Shown here: piece after piece, positions 1 through 9,742 of the stretch
Position numbering within the stretch: the first letter of the stretch is position 1
Layout: every line of letters starts with the position of its first letter
Source of the DNA: Candidatus Parcubacteria bacterium
GTDB lineage: Bacteria > Patescibacteria > ABY1 > BM507 > UBA12075
Assembly: GCA_002869165.1 (NCBI GenBank)
Contig: PKTK01000013.1
Location: 1 to 64,000 of the forward strand
Direction of reading: 5' to 3'
Length of the DNA: 64,000 nucleotides
Notes under the pieces: generated by a model
What the model was told of the DNA's origin: nothing
The model's database searches: none
The model's input: the letters and a program-made list of their open reading frames with translations, nothing else
Translations under genes and position numbers: made by a program

Positions 1-2700
<2,700 letters not shown>

Positions 2701-2708
<8 letters not shown>

Positions 2709-2836
2709 GATTTCTATCAAAAATGTACTTGATCATGAAATTGCTTAGATGAGCTCTTTAGGAACGGGAGCTCAAAATGATCAAGATTCTTTTTGTTATT
2801 ATGCTAGTCTTATTTGATCTCGTCTTGTATCAAATA
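2701..2836 (-). promoter_or_regulatory. Three consecutive hairpins at the 5' end/leader of 23S rRNA
   Basis: Three inverted repeats precede the mature 23S 5' end: ACATTTTTGA/TCAAAAATGT (2701-2710/2716-2725), CTTGATCAT/ATGATCAAG (2728-2736/2777-2785, with GAGCTC repeated inside), and TATTTGAT/ATCAAATA (2811-2818/2829-2836). They are probably processing or folding elements of the pre-rRNA leader. No 16S gene lies on this side. Confidence 0.55.
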
Positions 2837-2937
2837 AGGAATATTCAATTTTTAAAGTACTTTTTGAAAACTAACATTTAAAAACTTATGTACAAATTTT
2901 CAAATTTAGGCTTTCAATTAATGTTTAAAGAAACAAA

Positions 2938-2996
2938 AAACTGCTTTTAAGCAGTTTGACAACACTTAAAATCAAGTAGGTGTAAATCAACTGCTT
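2938..2996 (-). terminator. Terminator with mutually exclusive antiterminator arm in the 23S leader
   Basis: On the minus strand AAACTGCTT/AAGCAGTTT (arms 2949-2957 and 2938-2946) is followed by TTTTTTG, a classic intrinsic terminator. A third segment, AAGCAGTTGA (2987-2996), can instead pair with the first arm (TCAAACTGCTT) and would prevent the terminator. The element lies between the promoter at 3066-3093 and the 23S gene. Confidence 0.55.
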
Positions 2997-3065
2997 TTTA
3001 GTTTAATTCTTTCTTTGTTTATCATATATATTTTAGCTAAATTGTTAGTCTAAAACGTAATTAAT

Positions 3066-3093
3066 ATTATACAGGAAAAATAATATAAGTCAA
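3066..3093 (-). promoter_or_regulatory. Sigma70-type promoter, probable 23S rRNA promoter
   Basis: Minus strand TTGACT (3088-3093), 16-bp spacer, TATAAT (3066-3071). It lies downstream of the pilT terminator and points at the 23S gene, so it would drive the rRNA or a short RNA ending at 2938. Confidence 0.65.
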
Positions 3094-3257
3094 TAGTTTG
3101 GGCAAGTACTTAAACATTTGTTTATTATATTTATTTTTTTGCTAATATTTAAGAAATTTTGTAATTTTTAATTTTATAATTTTTAAACAATTTCTATTTA
3201 AAAAATTTATAAATTAAAAATTGTTTTCAAAATACAAAATTTCAAAATTTCAAAATT

Positions 3258-3287
3258 AAAAAGAGAGTTTATAAAGCTCTCTTTTTT
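3258..3287 (-). terminator. Intrinsic terminator after pilT
   Basis: AAAAAGAGAG/CTCTCTTTTT hairpin just past the pilT stop, with a T-run on both strands. It separates pilT transcription from the rRNA promoter. The AT-rich stretch 2838-3257 otherwise holds no gene. Confidence 0.75.
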
Positions 3288-3298
3288 ATAATACGCAA

Positions 3299-4360
3299 CT
3301 ATAGTATCTTGAATTTATCAAGTAATTCCGGATGATCCATGTAGCTTTGGGCTACTTCCTTTTCAACTTCCTTGTCCTTGTATATTCTCTGAATATCTTG
3401 ATCCATACTAAACATTCCATCTTTGGAACTTGTCTCTATTACTGATTTAATTTGAGCTATCTTTTGCTCTCTAATCATATTTGAAACCGCAGAAGTATTA
3501 AGCATGATCTCACGGGCGGCAACCCTTCCTCCACCTTGCTTTGGAAGTAATCTCTGAGAGATAACTGAAGCCAATGTCATAGATAATTGCATGCGTACCT
3601 GATTCTGTTGATGGGGAGGAAAAGCATCTATGATACGATCAATAGTTTGAGCAGCATTATATGTATGCAAAGTAGCTAAAACCAAATGACCAGTCTCGGC
3701 TAGGGTGATAGTAGTGGCAATAGTTTCTAAATCTCTCATCTCCCCAACCATAATAACATTGGGGTCTTGTCTCATAGCATGCTTAAGACCAGCTCCAAAC
3801 GACAACATGTCTGAGCCTAATTCCCTTTGAGAAATAACTGATTTCTTTGACTCAAAGACAAACTCAACCGGATCCTCAAAAGTAATAATATTCTTAAATT
3901 CATTATCATTGATATATTCAATCATAGCAGCCAAAGTAGTTGACTTACAACATCCGGTTGGACCAGTTAAAAGTATCAAACCTTGTTTTAAGCCTAGTAA
4001 ATTATAAATAACCTTGGGCATGCCGATTTCATCCAGACTAGGAACTTCGTTGTTAATTACACGAGCAACCAAGCGTACATTGCGCTTTTCATAACTCAAA
4101 TTTACACGAAATCTATGTTCATCAAGCTCGAAACCAAAATCAAGATCCTTGGTGTGGTTAAATCTTTCTTTTTGATCATCAGAAATGATTGAAAAAGCAA
4201 TTGCTTCAATATCAGAATTCTTCAGTTCTTTTTGCCCTTCTACATAATTTAACTTACCATCAATCCTAACTAGAGGAGGAACAGAAGCTACTAAATGAAT
4301 ATCGGATGCATTTTTTTCAATTGCATATAAAAATAATTCTTTGGCTGTCATAATTTTCAT
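3299..4360 (-). CDS. pilT: Type IV pilus retraction ATPase PilT-like, altered Walker A
   Basis: A hexameric secretion/pilus ATPase that would power pilus retraction at the inner face of the membrane. The N-terminal PilT/GspE domain (SDIHL) is followed by the P-loop ATPase with Asp box (ITFEDPVEFV), Walker B region (VIMVGEMRD) and His box (TLHTYNAAQTIDRI). The length of about 350 aa is normal for PilT. The Walker A reads GPTGCCKST instead of GPTGSGKST: the conserved glycine before the lysine is Cys (TGT). The open frame runs 13 residues further upstream, but that part is encoded by a dispersed repeat also found before queA, so the start is set at MKIMTAKEL (ATG 4360; MTAKEL at 4351 is equally possible). 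There is no Shine-Dalgarno site. Confidence 0.92.
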   Translation of the reverse strand: MKIMTAKELFLYAIEKNASDIHLVASVPPLVRIDGKLNYVEGQKELKNSDIEAIAFSIISDDQKERFNHTKDLDFGFELDEHRFRVNLSYEKRNVRLVARVINNEVPSLDEIGMPKVIYNLLGLKQGLILLTGPTGCCKSTTLAAMIEYINDNEFKNIITFEDPVEFVFESKKSVISQRELGSDMLSFGAGLKHAMRQDPNVIMVGEMRDLETIATTITLAETGHLVLATLHTYNAAQTIDRIIDAFPPHQQNQVRMQLSMTLASVISQRLLPKQGGGRVAAREIMLNTSAVSNMIREQKIAQIKSVIETSSKDGMFSMDQDIQRIYKDKEVEKEVAQSYMDHPELLDKFKIL

Positions 4361-4394
4361 ATAAACATTTAAACATATAAAACATTTAAACATT
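4361..4394. repeat. AAACATTTAA-type repeat upstream of pilT (copy also before queA)
   Basis: Repeated units of the type AAACATTTAAACATATAA stand just upstream of pilT here, and similar units stand at 8233-8266 upstream of queA. Read as protein they give the same spurious FICLNVY extension on both genes, which argues that they are 5' flanking sequence, not coding. Confidence 0.6.
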
Positions 4395-4581
4395 TTCAAT
4401 AAATATTTATAATAATATTATACCACATTTTTCTAAATCTGTTTAATCTACCAAATTTAAAAACCTTGCTTTATAAAAATAGGCTATTAAATTATTAACA
4501 ACTAGAACCTCACTCTTATTATTTCCCCCAGAACACCTTCTTTTATCATTGGTAGTTCACTTTACTCCAAAATAGAAAAGA

Positions 4582-4639
4582 AAAAAAGAAGCAAAAAGCT
4601 TCTTTTTTATATGTGATATGTGTTATGTGTTATGTGACA
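4582..4639. terminator. Bidirectional terminator plus TATGTG-rich repeat downstream of rnc
   Basis: AAAAAAGAAGC/GCTTCTTTTTT hairpin (4582-4608), then a degenerate TATGTGATATGTGTTATGTG tract (4608-4639) ending at the rnc stop. The same tract recurs at 8300-8331, 35852-35892 and, inverted, 44608-44645, always beside a gene end or terminator. Confidence 0.65.
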
Positions 4640-4641
4640 AT

Positions 4642-5334
4642 CTACCACCCCATTTTCTTAATCCCATTTCTGGCTGCTTTAACTTGAGCATCTTGCTTAG
4701 AACTTCCCTTTCCCTTGGCAACCAATTTATTTCCTAAGTAAAGCCCGACTTCAAAAGTTTTAGCATGATCTGGTCCAATCTCGCTCAAAACTTTATAGTG
4801 TGGGGTCACTTTTTCTATCTCTTGGGCTTTTTCTTGAAATTTTGACTTTGGATCTAAATAAAGTTGATTTTCCAAGATATTCTCAAGTTTTGACAGCATC
4901 ATCTTGTGAACAAACTTGCTTGCTGCCTTTATTCCCTGATCCAAATAAATTGCCCCAATCAAAGCTTCAACTGCATTTGCCAAAATATATTGTCTTGCCT
5001 TGGAGTTCTTATCTTTTGATTCACCCTTTGATAGATAAAGAAATTTTTCCAGTTCAATTTCTGAGGCCACCAAAGAAAGCATCTTGGAATTCACAAGCGA
5101 GGCTCTCCAGTTGGTTAAATCTCCTTCTGGGGTATCGGGAAAATTATTATAAAGATGCTCAGTTACCACTATTTCAAGAACTGCATCTCCCAAAAATTCC
5201 AATCTTTCATTATGACCAAGCTGAAATTTAGGATGTTCATTTAGATATGATCGATGAACAACGGCTTGCTTTAAATAATCAGGATTTTTAAATTTAACCC
5301 CAACTTTTTCTTCTAAAATAGAAAAATCTTTCAT
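4642..5334 (-). CDS. rnc: Ribonuclease III
   Basis: Double-strand RNA endonuclease that processes rRNA precursors and other duplex RNA. Residues 1-150 form the RNase III domain with the signature NERLEFLGDAVLE and the second catalytic block ILANAVEALIGAIYLD. The acidic residue usually found in the 'ADA' position is Asn here. Residues 155-230 form a dsRNA-binding domain ending KDAQVKAA-like (KQDAQVKAARNGIKK). At 230 aa the length is standard. The ATG at 5334 has no Shine-Dalgarno. Its 5' flank (5335-5420) carries an inverted repeat around GTTAGATTA and then a MITE-like element. Confidence 0.95.
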   Translation of the reverse strand: MKDFSILEEKVGVKFKNPDYLKQAVVHRSYLNEHPKFQLGHNERLEFLGDAVLEIVVTEHLYNNFPDTPEGDLTNWRASLVNSKMLSLVASEIELEKFLYLSKGESKDKNSKARQYILANAVEALIGAIYLDQGIKAASKFVHKMMLSKLENILENQLYLDPKSKFQEKAQEIEKVTPHYKVLSEIGPDHAKTFEVGLYLGNKLVAKGKGSSKQDAQVKAARNGIKKMGW

Positions 5335-5418
5335 GTTAGCTAAATTGCTAAACTGTTAGATTAGTACATTTAGATATAGTAATCTAACAATATAGCAATA
5401 CGTTATTTATATTTCAAA

Positions 5419-5516
5419 GGCTACGAAAATACGAATCGGTACTAATTTACGAATAATTTCAAACAACTCATAATAAACCGATTCGAAAATTAGTACTGAT
5501 TCGTATTTTCGTAGAC
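5419..5516. mobile_element. MITE-like element, GGCTACG family (degenerate copy)
   Basis: About 98 bp with long imperfect terminal inverted repeats beginning GGCTACGAAAATACGAAT and ending ATTCGTATTTTCGTAGAC. Other family members are at 32590-33075 (with a cargo gene) and 48886-49057. There is no internal gene and no clear TA duplication at this copy. Confidence 0.65.
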
Positions 5517-5536
5517 AATTTTTTATTCAACAAATA

Positions 5537-6022
5537 TTATTCTACATCTCGTGCTTCTGTTTTTTCTTCCTTCGCCGGCTTCTTTCTCTCAGGTTCATTA
5601 TATCCATCCTTTAACATGTCTTTAAATATTGCTCCCAATACTCCATTTACAAATTTACCAGAAGACTCCGAACCAAAAACTTTGGCTATTTCTATTGCTT
5701 CATTGATTGCCACTTTAGCTGGAATATCATCATTGTACATTAGTTCATATACACCAATTCTAAGAATATTTCTATCTACTATGGTTATTTGATCTAGTGG
5801 CCACTCAGTGGCATATTTGGAAATATAAGCATCAACTTCTTCAATATTTTCCATTACTCCTTTCAAAACACCCTGAACGAATCCGTGATCATTGAATTGA
5901 GGAGCAAAGTTTTCAAAAACTCCCTTAGAAATATCGACTAAATCATTAGCCTTCTTTCCTTTAAAATCCCAAAGGAAAAGAGTTTGCATTGCTATTGTTC
6001 TTGCTAAATGACGATTTGACAT
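5537..6022 (-). CDS. nusB: Transcription antitermination protein NusB
   Basis: All-helical RNA-binding protein that works with NusE/S10 at boxA in rRNA transcription. The typical N-terminus NRHLARTIAMQTLFLWDF and C-terminal KVAINEAIEIAKVFGSESSGKFVNGVLGAI are present; the last 20 residues are a charged tail. The frame continues six residues upstream, but that part overlaps a GTCATTCC repeat at 6037-6061, so the start is MSNRH (6022). It sits between rpmF and rnc on the same strand. Confidence 0.93.
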   Translation of the reverse strand: MSNRHLARTIAMQTLFLWDFKGKKANDLVDISKGVFENFAPQFNDHGFVQGVLKGVMENIEEVDAYISKYATEWPLDQITIVDRNILRIGVYELMYNDDIPAKVAINEAIEIAKVFGSESSGKFVNGVLGAIFKDMLKDGYNEPERKKPAKEEKTEARDVE

Positions 6023-6096
6023 ATATGCATATTTTGTCATTCCCGGCTAGAAATGACAATAATTATTTTCATAAACAAAAAAGAAGCTAAAAATTA

Positions 6097-6297
6097 TTAA
6101 GCTTCCTTTTTTGTTGCTTTTTCTTTTATAGAAATAACTTCACGATTTTTATATGTTCCACAAAATTCACATGCAGTATGTTGCATTACAGCCTTCCCGC
6201 ATTTAGGACATACGCTCAAAATAGCTTTTTTTAAAGCATGATGTGACCTTCTTCTTCCTGCAGAACCAGAAGTTCGTCTCTTTTTAGGTACAGACAT
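6097..6297 (-). CDS. rpmF: 50S ribosomal protein L32
   Basis: Small zinc-ribbon ribosomal protein: basic N-terminus SVPKKRRTSGSAGRRRSHH, then CPKCGK...CEFCG (four zinc-binding Cys). The 66-aa length is normal when started at MSVPKK (6297); upstream in-frame codons are not L32-like. A hairpin with AAGAAGC/AAGCTTCC arms and a T-run overlaps its stop (6079-6117) and may terminate or attenuate before nusB. Confidence 0.95.
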   Translation of the reverse strand: MSVPKKRRTSGSAGRRRSHHALKKAILSVCPKCGKAVMQHTACEFCGTYKNREVISIKEKATKKEA

Positions 6298-6366
6298 ATT
6301 AAAATATTTTCTTAATAGTAACTGATAATAGTTAAACAAAAATTGTCTAATTAGTCAAGTATTTAA

Positions 6367-6391
6367 AAAGCACTGCTAATAACAGTGCTTT
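6367..6391 (-). terminator. Intrinsic terminator after the 18-codon peptide gene
   Basis: Minus strand AAAGCACTG/CAGTGCTTT hairpin followed by T-rich sequence, 38 nt after the micro-gene stop and about 70 nt upstream of rpmF. It could end a stand-alone transcript or attenuate into rpmF. Confidence 0.65.
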
Positions 6392-6429
6392 GTGGGTTGG
6401 GAAATAACCGAATTTACTGGGCTACTCCC

Positions 6430-6486
6430 CTAGATACTGCATCCACCGCTACAATGAGCAGTCCTGGGTACCATAAATCTTTTCAT
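6430..6486 (-). CDS. 18-aa Cys-containing peptide gene, unknown function
   Basis: The peptide reads MKRFMVPRTAHCSGGCSI. A perfect Shine-Dalgarno AAAGGAGG stands 6 nt before the ATG, in a genome whose housekeeping genes mostly lack one. It has its own promoter (TTGACA-17-TATGAT at 6540-6568), a 22-bp inverted repeat directly upstream of the -35 and a terminator at 6367-6391. The His-Cys-Ser-Gly-Gly-Cys tail could bind metal, be modified, or form a disulfide; it could also be a leader peptide for rpmF. No family is recognised. Confidence 0.55.
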   Translation of the reverse strand: MKRFMVPRTAHCSGGCSI

Positions 6487-6539
6487 AATTTTCCTCCTTT
6501 GTTTTATTTTTTAAGTAAATACAACTGATTTACAAAAAT

Positions 6540-6568
6540 ATCATATAATAGTTTTAAATTAATGTCAA
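6540..6568 (-). promoter_or_regulatory. Promoter of the 18-codon peptide gene
   Basis: Minus strand TTGACA (6563-6568), 17-bp spacer, TATGAT (6540-6545), giving a leader of about 45 nt before the micro-gene's Shine-Dalgarno. Confidence 0.6.
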
Positions 6569-6569
6569 A

Positions 6570-6619
6570 ATAGAATCCTCTATAGAATATTTCATGGAAT
6601 ATTCTATAGAGGATTCTAT
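6570..6619. promoter_or_regulatory. Perfect 22-bp inverted repeat, operator-like
   Basis: Arms 6570-6591 and 6598-6619 (starting ATAGAATCCTCTATAG) are perfectly complementary with a 6-nt centre. The repeat abuts the -35 box at 6563-6568, so it may be a repressor site or cruciform controlling the peptide gene. It has no T-run fitting a terminator. Confidence 0.55.
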
Positions 6620-6624
6620 AAATA

Positions 6625-6936
6625 AAAAACGCCAACTTTATTGTCGGCGCTATAATTGATTTACTTTAGTAGAGATCAGTAAGGTTTTACTAAGACATTT
6701 CCCTTGCGGTACTCGCCTGCCTTCTGACTAGCTATTTTGGTAGATCTTTGCCATGGCTGCTTATGCCAAGGGTCGACTTCTTTGCCACCCCAATCGGTTA
6801 TTCATTGCCATCAATCAAGTCTCTGCACTTCGGATCCGTTCAATAAAAGGCTGAAAACTCTATCAAACATGCAACGAACATCTGGTTTCCTATCCCCCAG
6901 CAGGCTCTACTAAAGCAAACTGTATTTTGAATTTAA
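6625..6936 (-). ncRNA. Structured ncRNA of unknown class, about 310 nt
   Basis: The ends pair through an 11-bp helix CTTTAGTAGAG/CTCTACTAAAG (6905-6915 with 6664-6674), followed inward by GCCTGC/GCAGGC (6900-6905 with 6715-6720). Smaller hairpins include a CC-GCAA-GG GNRA-type loop, TGGC/GCCA and AGTAA/TTACT. A terminator (CGCCGAC/GTTGGCG plus T-run, 6624-6650) ends it and a promoter (6943-6969) starts it. No open frame fits. I do not see conserved RNase P, tmRNA, SRP or 6S motifs. Confidence 0.65.
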
Positions 6937-6942
6937 GCTTAT

Positions 6943-6969
6943 GTTATATCAAAAATTTTTCTTTGTCAA
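6943..6969 (-). promoter_or_regulatory. Promoter of the 6.6-6.9 kb ncRNA
   Basis: Minus strand TTGACA (6964-6969), 15-bp spacer, TATAAC (6943-6948). The short 15-bp spacing is the same as at the three ncRNA promoters at 23.4-24.0 kb. Confidence 0.6.
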
Positions 6970-7002
6970 TCAATTCATCAACACCGCTCCAGGCAACAAA
7001 GT

Positions 7003-8223
7003 CTAACAAATATACATCGCATCTCCATAGCTATAAAACCTATATTTCTCTTTTATAGCTTCTTGATAAGCTTTGTCAATATTCTTTTTACCAGCTAACG
7101 CCGAAACCAACATTATGAGTGATGATTTTGGTAAATGAAAGTTTGTAATCATAGCATCAATTACTTTGAACTTGTACCCGGGATAAATAAAAATATTTGT
7201 ATCAATAAAAAAGGAATTCCCTCTTGAAAGGAGTGGGTGCGAAGCAGACGGGGTGTGTTTTTGTGGTACGGTTTTACACCCCTCCCCCTCGCTTCGCTCG
7301 GGTACTCCTACCCCAGGGCACCCTCTCTTGCTCTGCAATTCACCTTGCCTTTTAAGGGGAGAATTTATACAATCAGCAAATGATTCAAGAGTCCGCACGC
7401 TAGTCGTACCAACACCAATCACTCTTCCGCCTTCTTTCTTGGCTTTCTGAATAGCTTCAATAACATCACTAGAAATCTCCGCCAGTTCCGAATGCATCTT
7501 ATGCTCCTCAATATTCTCAACTTTTACTGGAGCAAAAGTTCCTAGGCCTACATGAAGAGTAATATATTTCACAATCACGCCTTTTTCTTTTAGTTTTTTT
7601 AGCAACTCTTCCGTAAAATGGAGTCCAGCAGTTGGCGCAGCTACTGAACCCAATTTATCATCACTAGCATAAACAGTCTGATATGATTTCCTGTCGTCTG
7701 TTATCTGTTTTCTGTTATCTGTCTTAATATAAGGAGGCAGAGGAACCTTTCCGATTTGCTCAACGATATCCATAAAATTTCCATTGCAGTTAAAATTAAC
7801 AAACCAAGTACCATTTTCATTGTTTTTAACCACCACCGCATTCAAATTATCGCCAAATTCAATCTCTAATCCTGCTTGAACATTCCTTCCACCAATCATA
7901 CACTCCCAAGTATTCATTTCCAGACCTCCGAGGTCTGGAGATCCAGACCTCGGAGGTCTGGAAATTTGTTTATGCAAAAAAACCTCTACACGCCCACCAC
8001 TTCCCTTTTTCTTGCCAATCAATCTAGCTGGAAATACCTTGGAATTATTCAAAACCAAAACATCTCCTTTTTCAAAATAATCAAGAATTTCATAAAATAT
8101 TTTATGTTCAATATCGCCTGACTTTTTATCCAAAACCAAAAGACGAGAATGATCTAGCTTCTCAGCTGGTTTATTAGCTATTAACTCAAATGGTAAATTG
8201 TAATCAAAATCGGATGTTTTCAT
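7003..8223 (-). CDS. queA: tRNA preQ1(34) S-adenosylmethionine ribosyltransferase QueA with two in-frame repeat insertions
   Basis: Transfers the ribosyl part of SAM to preQ1 in tRNA during queuosine synthesis. Recognisable blocks are SDFDYNLPFELIANKPAEKLDHSRLL, FPARLIGKK, KVPLPPYI, YQTVYA, SVAAPTAGLHFTEELL, VGLGTFAPV, GVGTTSVRTLESFAD and YKFKVIDAMITNFHLPKSS. The protein is about 406 aa against a usual 340-350. The excess is two blocks with no place in the family: about 18 residues encoded by a perfect palindrome (7917-7964) and about 55 residues encoded by an intergenic-type repeat (7208-7367). Both leave the frame open. The start is set at MKTSDF (8223), because upstream codons come from the repeat shared with pilT. 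Confidence 0.93.
   Translation of the reverse strand: MKTSDFDYNLPFELIANKPAEKLDHSRLLVLDKKSGDIEHKIFYEILDYFEKGDVLVLNNSKVFPARLIGKKKGSGGRVEVFLHKQISRPPRSGSPDLGGLEMNTWECMIGGRNVQAGLEIEFGDNLNAVVVKNNENGTWFVNFNCNGNFMDIVEQIGKVPLPPYIKTDNRKQITDDRKSYQTVYASDDKLGSVAAPTAGLHFTEELLKKLKEKGVIVKYITLHVGLGTFAPVKVENIEEHKMHSELAEISSDVIEAIQKAKKEGGRVIGVGTTSVRTLESFADCINSPLKRQGELQSKRGCPGVGVPERSEGEGCKTVPQKHTPSASHPLLSRGNSFFIDTNIFIYPGYKFKVIDAMITNFHLPKSSLIMLVSALAGKKNIDKAYQEAIKEKYRFYSYGDAMYIC
7208..7367. repeat. AATTCTCCCC-family repeat inserted in frame within queA
   Basis: About 160 bp bounded by imperfect inverted ends AATTCTCCCCTTAAAAGG and CCTTTCAAGAGGGAATT. It contains the CGGGTACTC...GGGGGAGGGGTGT body seen in intergenic copies at 44877-44990, 52381-52489, 53732-53790 and 62194-62296, and a stretch like 19975-20060. 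In queA it falls between TLESFAD and the NIFIYPGYKF block. Confidence 0.8.
7917..7964. repeat. Perfect 48-bp palindromic element in frame within queA
   Basis: Arms 7917-7938 and 7943-7964 are exact reverse complements around AGAT; each arm contains CCAGACCTC/GAGGTCTGG. It encodes the extra block ISRPPRSGSPDLGGLEM between VEVFLHKQ and TWECMIGG of QueA. Related GC-rich hairpins with a CCAGRCCTCC core occur at 37398-37435 and loosely near 46107-46145. Confidence 0.8.
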
Positions 8224-8275
8224 ATTTATCTTGTAAACATTTAAGCATATAAACATATAAACATCAATCCAAAAC

Positions 8276-8331
8276 AAAAAAGAAGCAATTACTTCTTTTT
8301 TGATATGTGATATGTGTTGTGTGATATGTAA
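8276..8331. terminator. Terminator between ftsZ and queA, with TATGTG repeat
   Basis: AAAAAAGAAG/CTTCTTTTTT hairpin (8276-8301) followed by a TATGTGATATGTG-type tract up to the ftsZ stop, the same arrangement as downstream of rnc. Confidence 0.7.
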
Positions 8332-8333
8332 AA

Positions 8334-9509
8334 TTACATCATCTTCTTCCGAATAAAGGCTGGAATTCCTAGTTCATCATCGTCATCATCTGGTTTTGGT
8401 CCTGGGGCCTCTTTTTTCTTGGCTGGTTCTGCTTGAGCAGCTTTTAAAGAAGATGACTTAGGCTTTGCTGGTTCTTCTTTTTCTTTTTCAGCAATATATG
8501 AATTCTGTGTGTAAACTGGTTTCTCATTTGGAATTCTATCCTTTGATCCACTAATACTAGAATCAAATCCTGTGGCAACAACTGTTATTTTAATCTCATC
8601 TTTCATTTTGGAATCAATACAAGCACCAAAAATAATCTTGGCATCTTCATCAGCTGAAGCGGTAATAATCTTGGCAGCCTCATTCACATCATTCATACCG
8701 AGATTTGATCCACCAGTAATTGTAAAAAGTATTCCTCTAGCACCTTCTATGCTCATCTCAAGTAGTGGTGAATTGATAGCAATCTTTGCAGCTTCTATAG
8801 CCTTATTTTCTCCACTAGCTTGACCTATACCCATCAAAGCAGAGCCGGCATTAGCCATAACAGCTTTTACATCGGCAAAATCAACATTGATAAGTCCGGG
8901 GATTGTGATAACCTCAGCGATTCCCTGCACGCCTTGTTGTAGTACCTCATCAACCACCATAAAAGCGTCAAGCAATGATGTTTTCTTGTCTATAACTTGA
9001 AGTAATTTATCATTTGGAATGGTGATAATAGTATCAACCTTGTCTACTAGTTCTGTAAGGCCTCTTTCGGCAATATTCTTTCTCTGAGCCCCTTCAAAAG
9101 AAAAAGGCTTAGTGACGATAGCCACAGTTAAGGCACCAAGGTCACGAGCAATTTCAGCAACAATCGGACTTGCTCCTGTGCCTGTTCCTCCACCAAGACC
9201 GCAAGTAACAAAAACCATATCAGAATCCTTGAGAGCATCTCTAATATCATTTTGAGATTCTTCTGCTGCGTTTCTGCCTAATTCTGGATTCATACCAGCC
9301 CCCAGACCCCTAGTAATAGTTTTGCCAATATGAATCTTCTTGGCTGCTTTATTGTAATGCAAAGCTTGTACATCAGTATTAACTGCAATAAATTCTACTC
9401 CCTTTACACCCACATCAACCATACGATTAACAGCGGCACCTCCAGCACCACCACAACCAACTACTTTTATTTTTGCAAATGTTTCAATTGCTGGTTTTAC
9501 TTCAGCCAT
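8334..9509 (-). CDS. ftsZ: Cell division protein FtsZ
   Basis: Tubulin-like GTPase that forms the division ring. Residues 1-320 carry the GTP-binding core: GCGGAGGAAVNRM, the tubulin signature GGGTGTG, the NxDFADVKAVM T7-type loop (LINVDFADVKAVMANAGSALMG) and the C-terminal activation domain. A low-complexity linker (KEKEEPAKPKSS...) leads to a conserved tail, DDDELGIPAFIRKK, that normally binds FtsA. At 391 aa it looks intact. ftsZ is separated from ftsA by a strong terminator (9626-9657), so it probably has its own promoter. No Shine-Dalgarno precedes the ATG. Confidence 0.97.
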   Translation of the reverse strand: MAEVKPAIETFAKIKVVGCGGAGGAAVNRMVDVGVKGVEFIAVNTDVQALHYNKAAKKIHIGKTITRGLGAGMNPELGRNAAEESQNDIRDALKDSDMVFVTCGLGGGTGTGASPIVAEIARDLGALTVAIVTKPFSFEGAQRKNIAERGLTELVDKVDTIITIPNDKLLQVIDKKTSLLDAFMVVDEVLQQGVQGIAEVITIPGLINVDFADVKAVMANAGSALMGIGQASGENKAIEAAKIAINSPLLEMSIEGARGILFTITGGSNLGMNDVNEAAKIITASADEDAKIIFGACIDSKMKDEIKITVVATGFDSSISGSKDRIPNEKPVYTQNSYIAEKEKEEPAKPKSSSLKAAQAEPAKKKEAPGPKPDDDDDELGIPAFIRKKMM

Positions 9510-9625
9510 ATTATTTTAGAACCTTGGGGAAAGGCTTTTGTTTATTTATTTATTAGTCTAAAAAGTGTATTTTTATTCTATAATATATTATATATTTTAT
9601 CAAGTTTTAATGTTTTTTGCAACAA

Positions 9626-9657
9626 AAAAAGTTGTATAAACAAATTATACAACTTTT
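9626..9657. terminator. Strong bidirectional terminator between ftsA and ftsZ
   Basis: Perfect AAAAAGTTGTATAA-type arms (9626-9639 with 9645-9657) with A/T runs on both sides. It would uncouple ftsA and ftsZ transcription. The rest of 9510-9742 is AT-rich, with no gene seen. Confidence 0.75.
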
Positions 9658-9742
9658 GTATTATAATAAAATTTATACTAATATCAGTCAAAAAAAATGG
9701 TAATCCAAAAAAAATTTTTAAAAAATGTTTTGTATAAAATTT

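Noticed and set aside
6625..6936. ncRNA as RNase P RNA or tmRNA
   Set aside because: No GAGGAAAGTCC or ACAGA blocks, no tag-coding frame and no tRNA-like 3' end were found by eye.
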